Shown one piece after another: positions 1-9,326 of a stretch of 32,669 nucleotides of DNA; position 1 is the first letter of the stretch; each line of letters starts with the position of its first letter. Source of the DNA: Candidatus Gottesmanbacteria bacterium RIFCSPHIGHO2_02_FULL_40_13 (GTDB taxonomy: Bacteria > Patescibacteriota > Microgenomatia > 2-02-FULL-39-11); NCBI GenBank assembly GCA_001779235.1, contig MFJN01000044.1:24112-56780 (forward strand). The letters run 5' to 3'. The notes below the pieces were generated by a model. The model had not been told where the DNA came from. It did no database searches and saw nothing but the letters and a program-made list of their open reading frames with translations. A program made the position numbers and the translations under genes.

Positions 1-588
1 TATGGTTAAAATGTTATGTTCATCGTCAACTGCCACTACTTCAAGGTTTTCTATTCTTACTCTCGTATTTCCCATCCTCCCGGCCATCCTTTTACCTTTA
101 TATACCCTTCCGGGAGTGGTCGTCTGTCCGATAGATCCCGGCGCTCTTTCCCGGTCTGATTGTCCGTGAGTTCTTGGTCCTCCCTTGAAATTATGGCGTT
201 TCACTCCCCCCTGAAATCCTTTACCTTTGCTTGTTCCCGTCACTGCCACCAGGTCTCCAACTGTGAAAATCTCACCTATTTTTACTTCCGTTCCTGGTTT
301 TAAGTCACCTAAGTTACTTAAGTCACTTAAACGAATTTCCCTTAAAAAACGGGGCGGATTTTTTTCCAGCCCCGGCTTTTTCAAATGTCCCCTCTCAGCT
401 TGTGAAATAGTCTTTGCTCTTCTTTCTCCTAGTCCAAGCTGGATTGCACTGTAACCGTCTTTTTGGACATTTTTGACGCAAACCACACGAAGAGGTCCTG
501 TTTTAATATTGGTTACAGGCACTAAATTTCCCTTTTGGTCAAATATCTGGGACTGATTTATTTTCGTCCCGATTACGGCGTTTAACAT
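1..588 (-). CDS. rplC: 50S ribosomal protein L3 (partial, C-terminus outside window)
   Basis: Large-subunit protein L3, an early 23S rRNA-binding assembly protein whose central loop reaches toward the peptidyl-transferase centre. Reading leftward from ATG 588-586 gives 196 open codons to the window edge. The conserved L3 loop is clear: GTSKGKGFQGG, then KRHNFKGGPRTHG and a GRMG segment. Bacterial L3 is usually about 205-210 aa, so only a short C-terminal end is missing. It is the last visible gene of the leftward translation cluster and lies 140 bp after rpsJ. S10 and L3 normally share one operon head; here a promoter and a terminator-like hairpin lie between them, so L3 probably has its own transcript. 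There is no Shine-Dalgarno sequence just before the ATG, where the T-run of the hairpin sits instead. Family assignment is certain; the separate regulation is inferred. Confidence 0.96.
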   Translation of the reverse strand, partial: MLNAVIGTKINQSQIFDQKGNLVPVTNIKTGPLRVVCVKNVQKDGYSAIQLGLGERRAKTISQAERGHLKKPGLEKNPPRFLREIRLSDLSNLGDLKPGTEVKIGEIFTVGDLVAVTGTSKGKGFQGGVKRHNFKGGPRTHGQSDRERAPGSIGQTTTPGRVYKGKRMAGRMGNTRVRIENLEVVAVDDEHNILTI

Positions 589-596
589 TTAAAGAC

Positions 597-624
597 AAAA
601 AAATTAGCCCCGGATTATCGGGGC
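597..624 (-). terminator. Terminator-like hairpin in the rplC leader (possible attenuator)
   Basis: Read on the minus strand, GCCCCG pairs with CGGGGC around the loop ATAATC and is followed by TAATTTTTTT. The T-run ends 8 nt before the rplC ATG. The hairpin lies downstream of the promoter at 691-719, so it sits inside the rplC leader and does not only end the upstream operon. A CGGATT earlier in the leader (within 640-655) can pair with AATCCG in the loop and 3' arm, so an alternative antiterminator fold is possible. On the plus strand the stem is followed by TTATTTTT, so it could also act in that direction. Confidence 0.7.
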
Positions 625-690
625 TTATTTTTCCCAAAATCCGAATATTTATTTATGATTGGCGTTTAATCACCCTCATGATTTAATATA

Positions 691-719
691 ATTATACCCG
701 GCTGATGATTTAATTGCAA
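691..719 (-). promoter_or_regulatory. Promoter for rplC (TTGCAA-17-TATAAT)
   Basis: On the minus strand TTGCAA (719-714) and a perfect TATAAT (696-691) are separated by 17 nt, the ideal sigma70 spacing. The predicted start of transcription is near 684, giving a leader of about 96 nt to the rplC ATG. It lies just after the rpsJ stop codon, so rplC and whatever follows can be transcribed separately from rpsJ. Confidence 0.75.
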
Positions 720-728
720 TGTGCCCGT

Positions 729-1037
729 CTACATCTTTATCTCAATATCCACTCCTGCCGGCAATTCCAAATGCATAAGTGAATCAATTGTTTTGTCAGT
801 TGGCTCGATGATGTCAATAAGCCTTTTATGGGTTTTCAGCATGAAATCCTCACGGCTGTCTTTATCGGTAAAGGGAGAACGCCCCACTGAATAATGCTGT
901 TTATCGGTCGGCAAGGGAATCGGACCTACTACACGCGCTCCGGTTCTGATCGCTGTGTCCAGTATTTTTTGACAGGAATCGTCAATGATTCTCCCGTCGT
1001 AAGCTTTTAAACGTACGCGAATTCTTCCTTTTGGCAT
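729..1037 (-). CDS. rpsJ: 30S ribosomal protein S10
   Basis: S10 of the 30S head, also known in other bacteria as NusE, the NusB partner in antitermination. The 102-aa product matches the family's usual length. It starts [11 protein letters not shown] and carries the typical [12 protein letters not shown] and later [14 protein letters not shown] segments. The start is ATG 1037-1035; no convincing Shine-Dalgarno sequence precedes it. It lies between tuf (75 bp upstream in transcription order) and rplC (140 bp downstream). A strong hairpin fills the tuf-rpsJ gap and no promoter could be found after that hairpin, so rpsJ expression probably depends on read-through from tuf. Identification is secure. 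Confidence 0.97.
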   Translation of the reverse strand: MPKGRIRVRLKAYDGRIIDDSCQKILDTAIRTGARVVGPIPLPTDKQHYSVGRSPFTDKDSREDFMLKTHKRLIDIIEPTDKTIDSLMHLELPAGVDIEIKM

Positions 1038-1052
1038 TTTTGGATATTTTCA

Positions 1053-1100
1053 AGGTAAAAAGTAAATCGCTGTCTCAAAGACAGCAAATTTACTTTTTAC
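1053..1100 (-). terminator. Long hairpin between tuf and rpsJ (terminator or attenuator)
   Basis: Eleven nucleotides after the tuf stop the minus strand forms GCTGTC-TTTGA-GACAGC. The flanking arms, GTAAAAAGTAAAT and ATTTACTTTTTAC, extend the stem to about 19 pairs with one small internal loop. The 3' side is U-rich, so it resembles an intrinsic terminator in which the A-tract pairs with the U-tract. rpsJ starts 17 nt after it with no visible new promoter, which suggests partial termination or a processing site and not a full stop. Confidence 0.65.
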
Positions 1101-1111
1101 TAGTTGAGTAA

Positions 1112-2296
1112 TTATTTGATTATCTTGGTAATTGCACCGGCTCCAACCGTATGTCCGCCTTCTCTGATGGCAAATCTCTGTCCCTGTTCAAGTGCCACCG
1201 GCACAATCAGTTTGGCAGTCATTTTTGTACTGTCTCCCGGAACTACCATTTCCACTCCCTTTGGCAGAGTAACTTCACCGGTCACGTCTGTAGTTCTAAT
1301 GTAAAATTGAGGTCTGTATCCGGTAAAAAATGGAGTATGTCTTCCACCCTCGTCTTTATTCAGGATGTAAATTTCCGCCTCAAATTCGGTGTGTGGAGTA
1401 GTGCTGCCCGGTTTGGCAATAACTTGACCTCTCTCTATCTGATGTTTTTCCATTCCCCGAAGTAAAAGACCCACATTATCTCCGGCTATGGCTTCATCCA
1501 TGGTTTTTTTAAACATCTCTACCCCTGTAACAACCGTTTTTTGAGTGGCTTTAATACCGACGATTTCTATCTCTTCATTGACTTTTATTTTTCCTCTTTC
1601 CACCCTGCCTGTCGCAACTGTTCCCCTGCCTTTAATGGAAAAGACGTCTTCAACCGGCATTAAGAACGGTTTATCCATTTCCCTCTTAGGCTCAGGAATA
1701 TTTTCATCAACAGCTGTCATCAATTCTTCAATTGATTTGATACCTTCAGCGTCTCCCTGCAGAGCTTTCAAAGCGCTTCCTCTGACAATTTTGATTTTAT
1801 CCCCTTCAAAACCATACTTGGTCAAAAGCTCACGGACTTCCATTTCTACCAGTTCAAGCAACTCTTTATCCTGTACCATATCAACTTTATTCATAAAAAC
1901 TACGATGGCCGGTACGTTTACCTGTTTGGCCAGAAGTATATGCTCTCTGGTTTGAGGCATAGGGCCGTCAGGAGCAGACACCACCAGTATGGCTCCATCC
2001 ATTTGGGCTGCGCCGGTAATCATGTTTTTGATGTAATCTGCATGTCCCGGAGCATCTATGTGAGCATAATGCCTTTTTTCGGTTTCGTATTCGCTGTGAT
2101 GGACATTAATCGTCACACCTCTGGCTTTTTCTTCGGGTGCGTTATCGATTTCTTCGTATTTTAAGGCTTTGGCTAAACCTTTTTGAGCTAAAACATGGGT
2201 TATCGCTGAGGTTAGGGTGGTTTTACCGTGATCAACATGACCGATAGTACCGATATTAATATGTGGCTTGGTTCTTTTGTAAACTCCGGTTGCCAT
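1112..2296 (-). CDS. tuf: Translation elongation factor Tu
   Basis: EF-Tu delivers aminoacyl-tRNA to the ribosomal A site in a GTP-dependent cycle. The 394-aa length is normal. Visible GTPase motifs are GHVDHGKT (residues 19-26), the switch I segment ending RGVTIN with Thr62, DAPGH (81-85) with the catalytic His85, and NKVD (136-139). Domains 2 and 3 follow, including the [13 protein letters not shown] stretch. The switch II motif reads DAPGH where many bacteria have DCPGH. The ATG at 2296 has the clearest ribosome-binding site in the window, GGAAAGGAG about 8 nt upstream, in keeping with a very highly expressed gene. It follows fusA with a 135-bp gap holding its own promoter (2390-2418), and a hairpin separates it from rpsJ. 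Confidence 0.99.
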   Translation of the reverse strand: MATGVYKRTKPHINIGTIGHVDHGKTTLTSAITHVLAQKGLAKALKYEEIDNAPEEKARGVTINVHHSEYETEKRHYAHIDAPGHADYIKNMITGAAQMDGAILVVSAPDGPMPQTREHILLAKQVNVPAIVVFMNKVDMVQDKELLELVEMEVRELLTKYGFEGDKIKIVRGSALKALQGDAEGIKSIEELMTAVDENIPEPKREMDKPFLMPVEDVFSIKGRGTVATGRVERGKIKVNEEIEIVGIKATQKTVVTGVEMFKKTMDEAIAGDNVGLLLRGMEKHQIERGQVIAKPGSTTPHTEFEAEIYILNKDEGGRHTPFFTGYRPQFYIRTTDVTGEVTLPKGVEMVVPGDSTKMTAKLIVPVALEQGQRFAIREGGHTVGAGAITKIIK

Positions 2297-2389
2297 ATAT
2301 AATCTCCTTTCCTGAGAATGATTTAATTAATGTTTTTTAAAAATTTAATATTAAATTAAGAATATCTACCACTAAAATGGAGTAAAAGG

Positions 2390-2418
2390 ATTATACACTA
2401 TGAAATTTTTCCATGCAA
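2390..2418 (-). promoter_or_regulatory. Promoter for tuf (TTGCAT-17-TATAAT)
   Basis: On the minus strand TTGCAT (2418-2413) and TATAAT (2395-2390) are 17 nt apart. The predicted transcript starts near 2383, about 87 nt before the tuf ATG. The leader contains the AT-only palindrome AATTTAATATTAAATT (2342-2357). The promoter overlaps a weak inverted repeat (2404-2433) that also spans the fusA stop codon. Confidence 0.7.
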
Positions 2419-2431
2419 TAGGTTGGAAAAA

Positions 2432-4534
2432 TTATACTTTTGCCGCGACGATTTTTTCTGTGATATTTTTGGGAACTTCCTCATAGTGGGAAGGTTCCAT
2501 GTAATATGATGATCTTCCTTGCGACAGACTGCGAATAGTTGTAGCATATCCCGAAAGTTCCGATAATGGCACCATAGCAATAATAATCGTTACGGTACCT
2601 CGTTTTTCGGTTCCCAGAATCTGTGCCCTTTTACTGGATAGATCGCCGATAATCGTACCCATAAACTCGTCAGGGGTTGTTACTTCCACCTTCATGATAG
2701 GCTCAAGCAAAATAAGTCCTGCCTGTTTTACAGCGGATTGGAGTGCCATACTTCCTGCAATTTTAAAAGCTATGTCTGATGAGTCAACATCATGATAACT
2801 TCCGTCATAAAGTGTAACTTTTATATCTGTCAGGATGTAACCTGCCAAAACACCTTTATCCAGGGCTTCCTTCACTCCTTTTTCCACAGACGGAATAAAC
2901 TCATTGGGAATCGCCGCTCCCTTAATCGCATCTTCAAATTCAAACCCTTCACCGCGGTTTTTTGGTTCAACACGGAGTAAACAATGTCCATACTGTCCTC
3001 TTCCTCCGGTTTGCCTGATATACTTACCCTCCCCCTGTGCCTTGGCTTTGATGGTTTCTTTATAAGCTACCTGCGGCGCTCCGACATTGGCCGCAACTTT
3101 GAACTCTCTTTTCATGCGGTCAACCAAAACATCCAGATGCAGTTCTCCCATACCCCAAATTATGGTTTGTCCTGTTTCCGGATTTGATTTTACTTTAAAG
3201 GTCGGATCTTCCTCTGTCAGTCTTTGCAAAGCCATACCCATTTTTTCCTGGTCTATTTTGGTCTTAGGTTCAATTGCCAGTGATATTACAGGCTCCGGAA
3301 AGGAAATTTGTTCCAGTAGTATGGGATGAGCCTGATCACAAACCGTATCGCCAGTTCCGGTATCTTTAAATCCTACTATGGCTACAATTTCTCCTGCATA
3401 AGCCTCGTTAACATCCTCTCTTTGATTTGCATGCATCAGAAGTATCCTGCCGATTCTTTCCTGATTACCATGAGCAGGATTATATGTATACGAACCGGAA
3501 CTTAATTTGCCGGAATAGACGCGGATATAAGTCAGTTTACCTACATGAGGGTCAAGTTGGACTTTAAAGGCCAGACCTGAAAACGGATCATCCGCATTGT
3601 TTTTTCTGATTTCCCCGGCTTTGGTTTTAGGATTAACTCCCCTAATCGATGGAACATCAAGTGGAGATGGAAGATAATCAACTATGGCATCAAGCAAAGG
3701 CTGGACCCCTTTATTTCTCAAAGAAGTTCCGCAGTAAATTGGCACTAATTTATAAGCAATTGTTGCTTTTCTTAAAACCTTTTTCAATTCCGCAAGGGTT
3801 GGTTCTTTCCCCTCCAGGTATTTTTCCAAAAGAGAATCATCCTGTTCGCAGATCTGCTCGATCAACTTATGCCGGTACTCTGTGACATCTTGTTTCATAT
3901 CGTCCGGAATCTCATCCTTAATATCATATTCCGCCCCTAATTCATCACTGCCCCATATCAGACTTTTTTGCGTCAAAAGGTCGATGACACCAGTAAATGA
4001 GTGTTCTTTGCCGATCGGAAGTGTCATGATGGCAGGGTTTGCGCCGAGCCTGGATTTAATCATCCCAACAGTTCTGTGGAAATCGGCACCCAGTTTATCC
4101 ATCTTATTAATAAAGCAAATTCTGGGAACGTTGTATTTATCAGCCTGATGCCAGACAGTTTCAGACTGGGATTGAACACCTTCTTCTGCATCCAAAACTG
4201 TTACCCCGCCGTCCAGAACCCTGAGCGACCTCTCTACTTCGGCTGTAAAATCTACATGCCCGGGGGTATCGATGATGTTGATCCGTAAACCTTTCCAAAA
4301 AGTGGTAGTGGCTGCTGCGGTGATGGTTATACCTCTTTCTTTTTCCTGCGGCATCCAGTCCATCTGGGTTGTCCCTTCATCGATATCTCCGATTTTGTAT
4401 GATTTGCCGGTGTAATAAAGAATGCGCTCGGTTGTGGTGGTTTTACCCGCGTCGATATGCGCGATAATTCCGATGTTGCGGATTTTATCAAGGGGAACGT
4501 TTCTGTTTTTGGTGACGATTACCTGTCCTGCCAT
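2432..4534 (-). CDS. fusA: Translation elongation factor G
   Basis: EF-G drives translocation of tRNA and mRNA after peptide-bond formation and takes part in ribosome recycling. The 700-aa protein has the full five-domain layout: the G domain with AHIDAGKTT (residues 25-33), RGITI in switch I, DTPGH in switch II and NKMD; then domain II; domain III; domain IV with GGRGQYGH; and a C-terminal domain V ending in the usual [13 protein letters not shown] segment. The ATG at 4534 is preceded by AAGG about 10 nt upstream, inside the end of rpsG, from which it is separated by only 12 nt. This is the classical str-operon order rpsL-rpsG-fusA-tuf. Nothing unusual is seen in the catalytic motifs. Confidence 0.99.
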   Translation of the reverse strand: MAGQVIVTKNRNVPLDKIRNIGIIAHIDAGKTTTTERILYYTGKSYKIGDIDEGTTQMDWMPQEKERGITITAAATTTFWKGLRINIIDTPGHVDFTAEVERSLRVLDGGVTVLDAEEGVQSQSETVWHQADKYNVPRICFINKMDKLGADFHRTVGMIKSRLGANPAIMTLPIGKEHSFTGVIDLLTQKSLIWGSDELGAEYDIKDEIPDDMKQDVTEYRHKLIEQICEQDDSLLEKYLEGKEPTLAELKKVLRKATIAYKLVPIYCGTSLRNKGVQPLLDAIVDYLPSPLDVPSIRGVNPKTKAGEIRKNNADDPFSGLAFKVQLDPHVGKLTYIRVYSGKLSSGSYTYNPAHGNQERIGRILLMHANQREDVNEAYAGEIVAIVGFKDTGTGDTVCDQAHPILLEQISFPEPVISLAIEPKTKIDQEKMGMALQRLTEEDPTFKVKSNPETGQTIIWGMGELHLDVLVDRMKREFKVAANVGAPQVAYKETIKAKAQGEGKYIRQTGGRGQYGHCLLRVEPKNRGEGFEFEDAIKGAAIPNEFIPSVEKGVKEALDKGVLAGYILTDIKVTLYDGSYHDVDSSDIAFKIAGSMALQSAVKQAGLILLEPIMKVEVTTPDEFMGTIIGDLSSKRAQILGTEKRGTVTIIIAMVPLSELSGYATTIRSLSQGRSSYYMEPSHYEEVPKNITEKIVAAKV

Positions 4535-4546
4535 AGATTTTTTACC

Positions 4547-5023
4547 TTACCATCTGAAGTGAGAAAAGGCCTTATTGGCTTCGGCATTGCGATGCATCAG
4601 GTCCCTTTTTCTAATTGCTTCTCCGGCATTATTATTTGAATCAATAAGTTCTGCTGCCAGTTTCTCTCCGAATGTATGATACTGCTTGCTGGAACGTGCG
4701 TGCGCAGCAGCAATTATCCAGCGGATAGCCAGTGAAATTCTTCTTTCTCCACGGACTTCTGTTGGAACCTGATAAGAAGCTCCTCCAACACGACGTGATT
4801 TAACTTCCATCCTGGGACTGACATTTTGGATGGCTGCTTGAAAAATTTCCAGAGGTTTCAGTTTTTGTGTTTCTATTCTTTTGAAGGCATCATATACAAG
4901 CTTCTGCGCGGTTGATTTTTTACCGTTTTTCATGACATTATTGATAAATTTTGCCAGTAATTTATTATCATACAGCGATTCCGGTTCAATTAATCTGTTT
5001 TTTATTTTACCAGTTCTCGACAT
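4547..5023 (-). CDS. rpsG: 30S ribosomal protein S7
   Basis: S7 nucleates assembly of the 30S head and lines the mRNA exit region near the E site. The 158-aa length is close to the usual 156. Family signatures include KLLAKFINNVMKNGKKSTA near the N-terminus, the VGGASYQVPTEV motif in the middle and a C-terminal RKRDLMHRNAEANKAFSH stretch. The start ATG 5023 lies 26 bp after the rpsL stop. The short AT-rich gap shows no obvious promoter or terminator, so rpsL, rpsG and fusA are probably one transcript. Identification is secure. Confidence 0.98.
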   Translation of the reverse strand: MSRTGKIKNRLIEPESLYDNKLLAKFINNVMKNGKKSTAQKLVYDAFKRIETQKLKPLEIFQAAIQNVSPRMEVKSRRVGGASYQVPTEVRGERRISLAIRWIIAAAHARSSKQYHTFGEKLAAELIDSNNNAGEAIRKRDLMHRNAEANKAFSHFRW

Positions 5024-5049
5024 AAAATTTGTTAATTTTAATAATAATA

Positions 5050-5517
5050 TTATGCTGCCGGCGGAGCCGCAGTAACGGGCGGAGCGGCAGGCGCTTTTAC
5101 TCCAGACGCAGCTGATAATTTAGTACCATATCTAGAACGGCCCTGTTTACGTCCGACAACTCCCTGCATGTCAAATTTTCCCCGTACGATATGGTATTTC
5201 ACTCCTGGTAAATCTTTAACCCGTCCGCCTCTGATTAAAACTATGGCATGCTCTGTCAATTCATGTCCGATTCCGGGAATATAAGCTGTTACTTCCTGTT
5301 TGTTGGAAAGTCTGACTCTTGCTACTTTTCTCAAAGCAGAATTGGGTTTTTTCGGTGTCATGGTTTTTACCAGTGTGACTACACCCCGTTTAAAGGGAGC
5401 CGCCAGCTGTTTCATCTCGCGGTCTTTGGCATTAAAGTATCTTCTTAAAGCTGTGGCTTTAATTTTTTTTGCTGTTTTTCTTCGGCCTTTATTGATCAGT
5501 TGATTAATGGTTGGCAT
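5050..5517 (-). CDS. rpsL: 30S ribosomal protein S12 with Ala/Pro-rich C-terminal tail
   Basis: S12 sits at the decoding centre and helps control accuracy. I chose ATG 5517, giving [13 protein letters not shown], the standard S12 N-terminus, over an in-frame TTG five codons upstream; the protein is then 155 aa. The decoding loops [12 protein letters not shown] and [12 protein letters not shown] are intact, including the lysines altered in streptomycin-resistant mutants and the Asp that is methylthiolated in many bacteria. The usual bacterial length is about 124-140 aa. The extra residues are an Ala/Pro-rich tail after the conserved RSRYGTK end ([14 protein letters not shown]), of unknown role. 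It is the first of the ribosomal genes after rpoC, with a 67-bp gap and no clear promoter. Confidence 0.97.
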   Translation of the reverse strand: MPTINQLINKGRRKTAKKIKATALRRYFNAKDREMKQLAAPFKRGVVTLVKTMTPKKPNSALRKVARVRLSNKQEVTAYIPGIGHELTEHAIVLIRGGRVKDLPGVKYHIVRGKFDMQGVVGRKQGRSRYGTKLSAASGVKAPAAPPVTAAPPAA

Positions 5518-5584
5518 ATTGATTATTTCCAAAAAATTTAATACGGTATCACTAATTTTTGGGTAAAATTCCCGCGGCTAAAAA

Positions 5585-8500
5585 TTAATTAGTTATCCTT
5601 GCTCTGTCCGCAGAGACTGGAATAAGTCTGCCGATTATAACATTTTCCTTCAGACCCAACAAGTTATCTTCCTTTCCTTGTAAGGAAGCATCAGTCAAGA
5701 CAGTGGTTGTTTCCTGAAATGAAGCTGCAGACAGCCACGATTCAGTATAAAGAGAAGCACGGGTAATACCCAGGATAACAACTTTTGCTGTGGCAGGCTC
5801 TCCTCCTTCAGCCAGTATTTTAGCATTTTCTTCCTCAAAACGCCTTTTGTCAATCAGTTCACCCGCAAGCAGGATCGTATCACCTGCAGTTTCAATCCTG
5901 ACTTTATCGCTCATCTTTCTAATAATCACTTCAAAATGCTTGTCATGGATCGGAATTCCCTGTGATTCGTACACTCTTTGAATTTCGGTCATGAGGTACC
6001 TTTGCGTTCCCACCAAATCTCTTATCATGAGAACTTCTTTTGTATCCAGAGGTCCTGTAATAAGCTGGTCTCCTGTGGCTACCAAATCACCGGTTTTCAC
6101 GAGAATTTCTGAACCTTTTGGTACATTATAACTTCTTTCTTCAACTGGTTTGATGCCAAGACTTTTGATAATTATTTTTGTTCCGTCTTCCGAGTCTTCA
6201 ACTTTTACTTTTCCGGCAATTTCTGCAAGAGGCGCATGCACTTTAGGGGTTCTTGCTTCAAACAACTCTTCCACTCTGGGAAGCCCCTGCGTGACATCTA
6301 ATCCGACAATTCCTCCTGCATGTCTGACTCTCATTGTCAGCTGGGTTCCGGGTTCGCCGATGGATTGGGCAGCGATAATCCCGACAGGAGTACCAATTTC
6401 CACATATTTTTTGTTTGACAAATCAATTCCGTAACAGGAAGCGCATAATCCGTAAACAGATTCACAGGTTAGGGGGGATCTTACTATCATACTCTCAACT
6501 TCTTTGAGAAGAGGCAACTTGTCTTCAGTGACAAGTTCACCTTTTTTCAAAACTGCTTTCTTGGATTTTGTCTTGAAGACATCATGCGCTAAGACTCTTC
6601 CTAAAACCCGATTTTCAAATAAGGCCTGTCTTTTATCAGAGCGGACGATTTTAATTCCTTTCACTGTTTTACAGTCTTCCTCTCTGATAATAGCGTCATG
6701 GGCCACATCAATCAGTCTCCGGGTCAAATATCCGGCATCAGCTGTTTTCAGAGCCGAATCAGTCAAACCTTTTCTCGAACCTCTGGAGGAAGTAACATAC
6801 TCAAAAATTGACAATCCTTCCCGATAATTTGATTTCGTCGGCAGCTCAACAATTTTGCCTAAAGGATCAACCACCAGTCCTTTGATAGCTGACAGCTGTT
6901 TTAACTGATCTTTAGAAGCTCTGGCTCCGCCTGAATTAATGATGATTTTCACCGGATTGTCCAGACTCATCGATTCCCATGTTTTATCAGCCAGATTTTC
7001 CGTAATATCTATCCAAATATCATTTTCCAGCCTTTTTCTTTCTTCATCGGTAATTAAACCCTGCTGGTAATTTTCTTCTACCTTTTTTATCTTTTCTTCT
7101 GCATCTTCCAGCATAATTTTTTTCTCAGGAATTATCTTATTGTCAAAAACCGAGACTGAAACTCCGCCGGCTAAAGTGGCTCCAAAAAATCCCAAATTCT
7201 TGAATTTGTCGATCAAGGCGGCAACTTCTTCCTTTGGATAAAAATCATAGACTTTCGTTACAAGAGATTTGATGGTAGCTGCTTTAATGGGTTCATTAAA
7301 AAATCTCATATCAGGCGGAAGAATCTCGTTTAAGAGAATGCGTCCGACACTTGTTCTAACTAGTTTTCCGTCGATATTAACCAATATGGGCTGGCGCAGT
7401 CCTGCTTTTTCGCACTGATATGCCTGTATGGCATCTTTCCCGTCAGCAAAAACTTTGAGTTTGTTATCTTCTGTTTTTTCAGATTCCTCAGAAAAACTGG
7501 TGATGTAATAACATCCTAAGGCCATCTCTTTATTTGGTACAGTAATGGGAGTACCGTCCGCAGGTTTTAAAAGGTTATTGACCGGCAACATCAGGTCAAC
7601 AGCTTCTTTTTGTGAAACTGCTGAAAGCGGTACATGTACCGCCATCTGGTCGCCGTCGAAATCAGCATTATATCCGGCACAGACACAAGGATGTATTCTT
7701 ATTGCCGATCCTTCGATCAGGATCGGATAAAAAGCCTGGATACCCAGTTTATGCAGGGTTGGAGCTCTGTTTAATAAAACAGGATGGTTTTTAGTAATTT
7801 CTTCCAGAATATCAAAAACTTCGGCATCTTTTCTCTCCAGGATGTTTTTAGCATTTTTGACGTTGGGCGCCAGCTGCCTATTGATAAGCTCCCGGAGGAC
7901 AAACGGCTTGAAAAGTTCCAAAGCCATATCTTTGGGAAGACCGCACTGGGAAAGATTGAGTTCAGGACCAACCACGATAACCGATCTGCCGGAATAATCT
8001 ACTCTCTTGCCCAAAAGATTTTGCCGGAATCTTCCCTGTTTGCCCCGCAGCATATCAGAAAGAGAACGAAGCACCTGGCTTGACGCCCTGCCTGTTTTTC
8101 TTTGGCTGGCATCGATGAGAGAATCCACGGCTTCCTGCAGCATTCTTTTTTCATTTCTTAAAATAATTTCCGGGGCTCCGAGCTCTATCAAGTGCTTCAA
8201 ACGGTTATTGCGGTTGATTACTCTCCGGTACAAATCATTCAAATCAGAGGTCGCAAATTTTCCGCCGGTCAGCTGTACCATGGGACGAAGATCCGGCGGA
8301 ATCACCGGAAGTACGTTTAAAATAGTCCAGGCAGGATTTAAACTTGCTTTTTTTAATCCTTCAATAATTCTAAGCCTCTTGGTAACTTTTACTTTTCTTT
8401 GTCCGGAAGTTTCCTGCACCTCTTTATGAAGATCCGCAGTCAGTTTGGCTAAATCTATTTTTTTAAGAACATTGAGAATGCATTCAGCTCCCATCCCCAC

Positions 8501-9301
8501 TTCAAAAAATGAGGTAACTTCATATTCTCTTAACTTCAAATACTCATCTTCGGATATGACCGCTAACGGACGGAGTTTGCGTGCTAAATCTGCAATTGTG
8601 TTAAAAATTTCTTTGGCTGTAATATCTTCAGCAGAACTTTCTTCTTTGATGGAGGTAATCACCTGGTTTTTTCTGAATTCCAACTCTTCAATAGCTAAAT
8701 CATAGGCTTCCTTATTTTTTATTTTATTTTTGGTATCAGATTTCTTTCCGTCGTATTCTTTCTCCACTTCCTCAATTTTGTTTTTAGACAGTTTTAATCT
8801 GGCTTCTTTTCTTTTGTCAAAAATTGTTGAAAGCGCTTCCTGGGCCTGTTTCTGTTTACTCTTATTGACATCAATCACGAGGTAAGAAGCAAAATAAATA
8901 ATTGATTCCAAAGCTTTGGGGCTTATATCCAGGATAAGTGAAAGTTTTGAAGGAGCTCCTTTAAAAAACCAGACATGGACAACAGGAGCTGCGAGTTTGA
9001 TATGGCCCATTCTTTCCCGCCTGACTTTACTTTGGGTCACCTCCACTCCGCATTTATCGCAAATAATTCCCCTATATCTTATCCTTTTATATTTACCGCA
9101 GTAACATTCCCAATCCTTGGTAGGACCAAAAATTCTTTCATCGAACAAACCGTCTTTCTCCGGTTTGAGAGTGCGGTAATTGATAGTCTCGGGTTTAGTA
9201 ATCTCTCCGTATGACCAGGCTAATATATCCTGATCTGAAGCCAGAGTGATTTTTAAACCTGAAAAATCAATTATATTGCCGAAATTTCCTTTTTTATCCA
9301 T
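5585..9301 (-). CDS. rpoC: DNA-directed RNA polymerase subunit beta'
   Basis: Largest catalytic subunit of RNA polymerase. The start is taken as ATG 9301 (MDKKGNFGN), giving 1238 aa; an in-frame TTG four codons upstream is less likely. The zinc ribbon near the N-terminus has Cys66, Cys68, Cys81 and Cys84. The Mg2+-binding NADFDGD motif is at residues 545-551. The second zinc site is present as a Cys in REEDCKTVKG and three in CESVYGLCASC. The trigger-loop/bridge region with GEPGTQLTMRVRHAGG is intact. It is shorter than the roughly 1400-aa proteobacterial protein, consistent with absence of lineage-specific insertions. It begins 25 bp after the rpoB stop, so the two are co-transcribed. There is no good Shine-Dalgarno sequence. 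Confidence 0.98.
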   Translation of the reverse strand: MDKKGNFGNIIDFSGLKITLASDQDILAWSYGEITKPETINYRTLKPEKDGLFDERIFGPTKDWECYCGKYKRIRYRGIICDKCGVEVTQSKVRRERMGHIKLAAPVVHVWFFKGAPSKLSLILDISPKALESIIYFASYLVIDVNKSKQKQAQEALSTIFDKRKEARLKLSKNKIEEVEKEYDGKKSDTKNKIKNKEAYDLAIEELEFRKNQVITSIKEESSAEDITAKEIFNTIADLARKLRPLAVISEDEYLKLREYEVTSFFEVGMGAECILNVLKKIDLAKLTADLHKEVQETSGQRKVKVTKRLRIIEGLKKASLNPAWTILNVLPVIPPDLRPMVQLTGGKFATSDLNDLYRRVINRNNRLKHLIELGAPEIILRNEKRMLQEAVDSLIDASQRKTGRASSQVLRSLSDMLRGKQGRFRQNLLGKRVDYSGRSVIVVGPELNLSQCGLPKDMALELFKPFVLRELINRQLAPNVKNAKNILERKDAEVFDILEEITKNHPVLLNRAPTLHKLGIQAFYPILIEGSAIRIHPCVCAGYNADFDGDQMAVHVPLSAVSQKEAVDLMLPVNNLLKPADGTPITVPNKEMALGCYYITSFSEESEKTEDNKLKVFADGKDAIQAYQCEKAGLRQPILVNIDGKLVRTSVGRILLNEILPPDMRFFNEPIKAATIKSLVTKVYDFYPKEEVAALIDKFKNLGFFGATLAGGVSVSVFDNKIIPEKKIMLEDAEEKIKKVEENYQQGLITDEERKRLENDIWIDITENLADKTWESMSLDNPVKIIINSGGARASKDQLKQLSAIKGLVVDPLGKIVELPTKSNYREGLSIFEYVTSSRGSRKGLTDSALKTADAGYLTRRLIDVAHDAIIREEDCKTVKGIKIVRSDKRQALFENRVLGRVLAHDVFKTKSKKAVLKKGELVTEDKLPLLKEVESMIVRSPLTCESVYGLCASCYGIDLSNKKYVEIGTPVGIIAAQSIGEPGTQLTMRVRHAGGIVGLDVTQGLPRVEELFEARTPKVHAPLAEIAGKVKVEDSEDGTKIIIKSLGIKPVEERSYNVPKGSEILVKTGDLVATGDQLITGPLDTKEVLMIRDLVGTQRYLMTEIQRVYESQGIPIHDKHFEVIIRKMSDKVRIETAGDTILLAGELIDKRRFEEENAKILAEGGEPATAKVVILGITRASLYTESWLSAASFQETTTVLTDASLQGKEDNLLGLKENVIIGRLIPVSADRARITN

Positions 9302-9326
9302 ATGTTCAAACAAATTACTTTAATAA

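Noticed and set aside
5518-5584. Promoter between rpoC and rpsL (TTACCC-17-TATTAA)
   Set aside because: The match is weak in an AT-rich gap and could be chance; rpsL can be served by rpoBC read-through.
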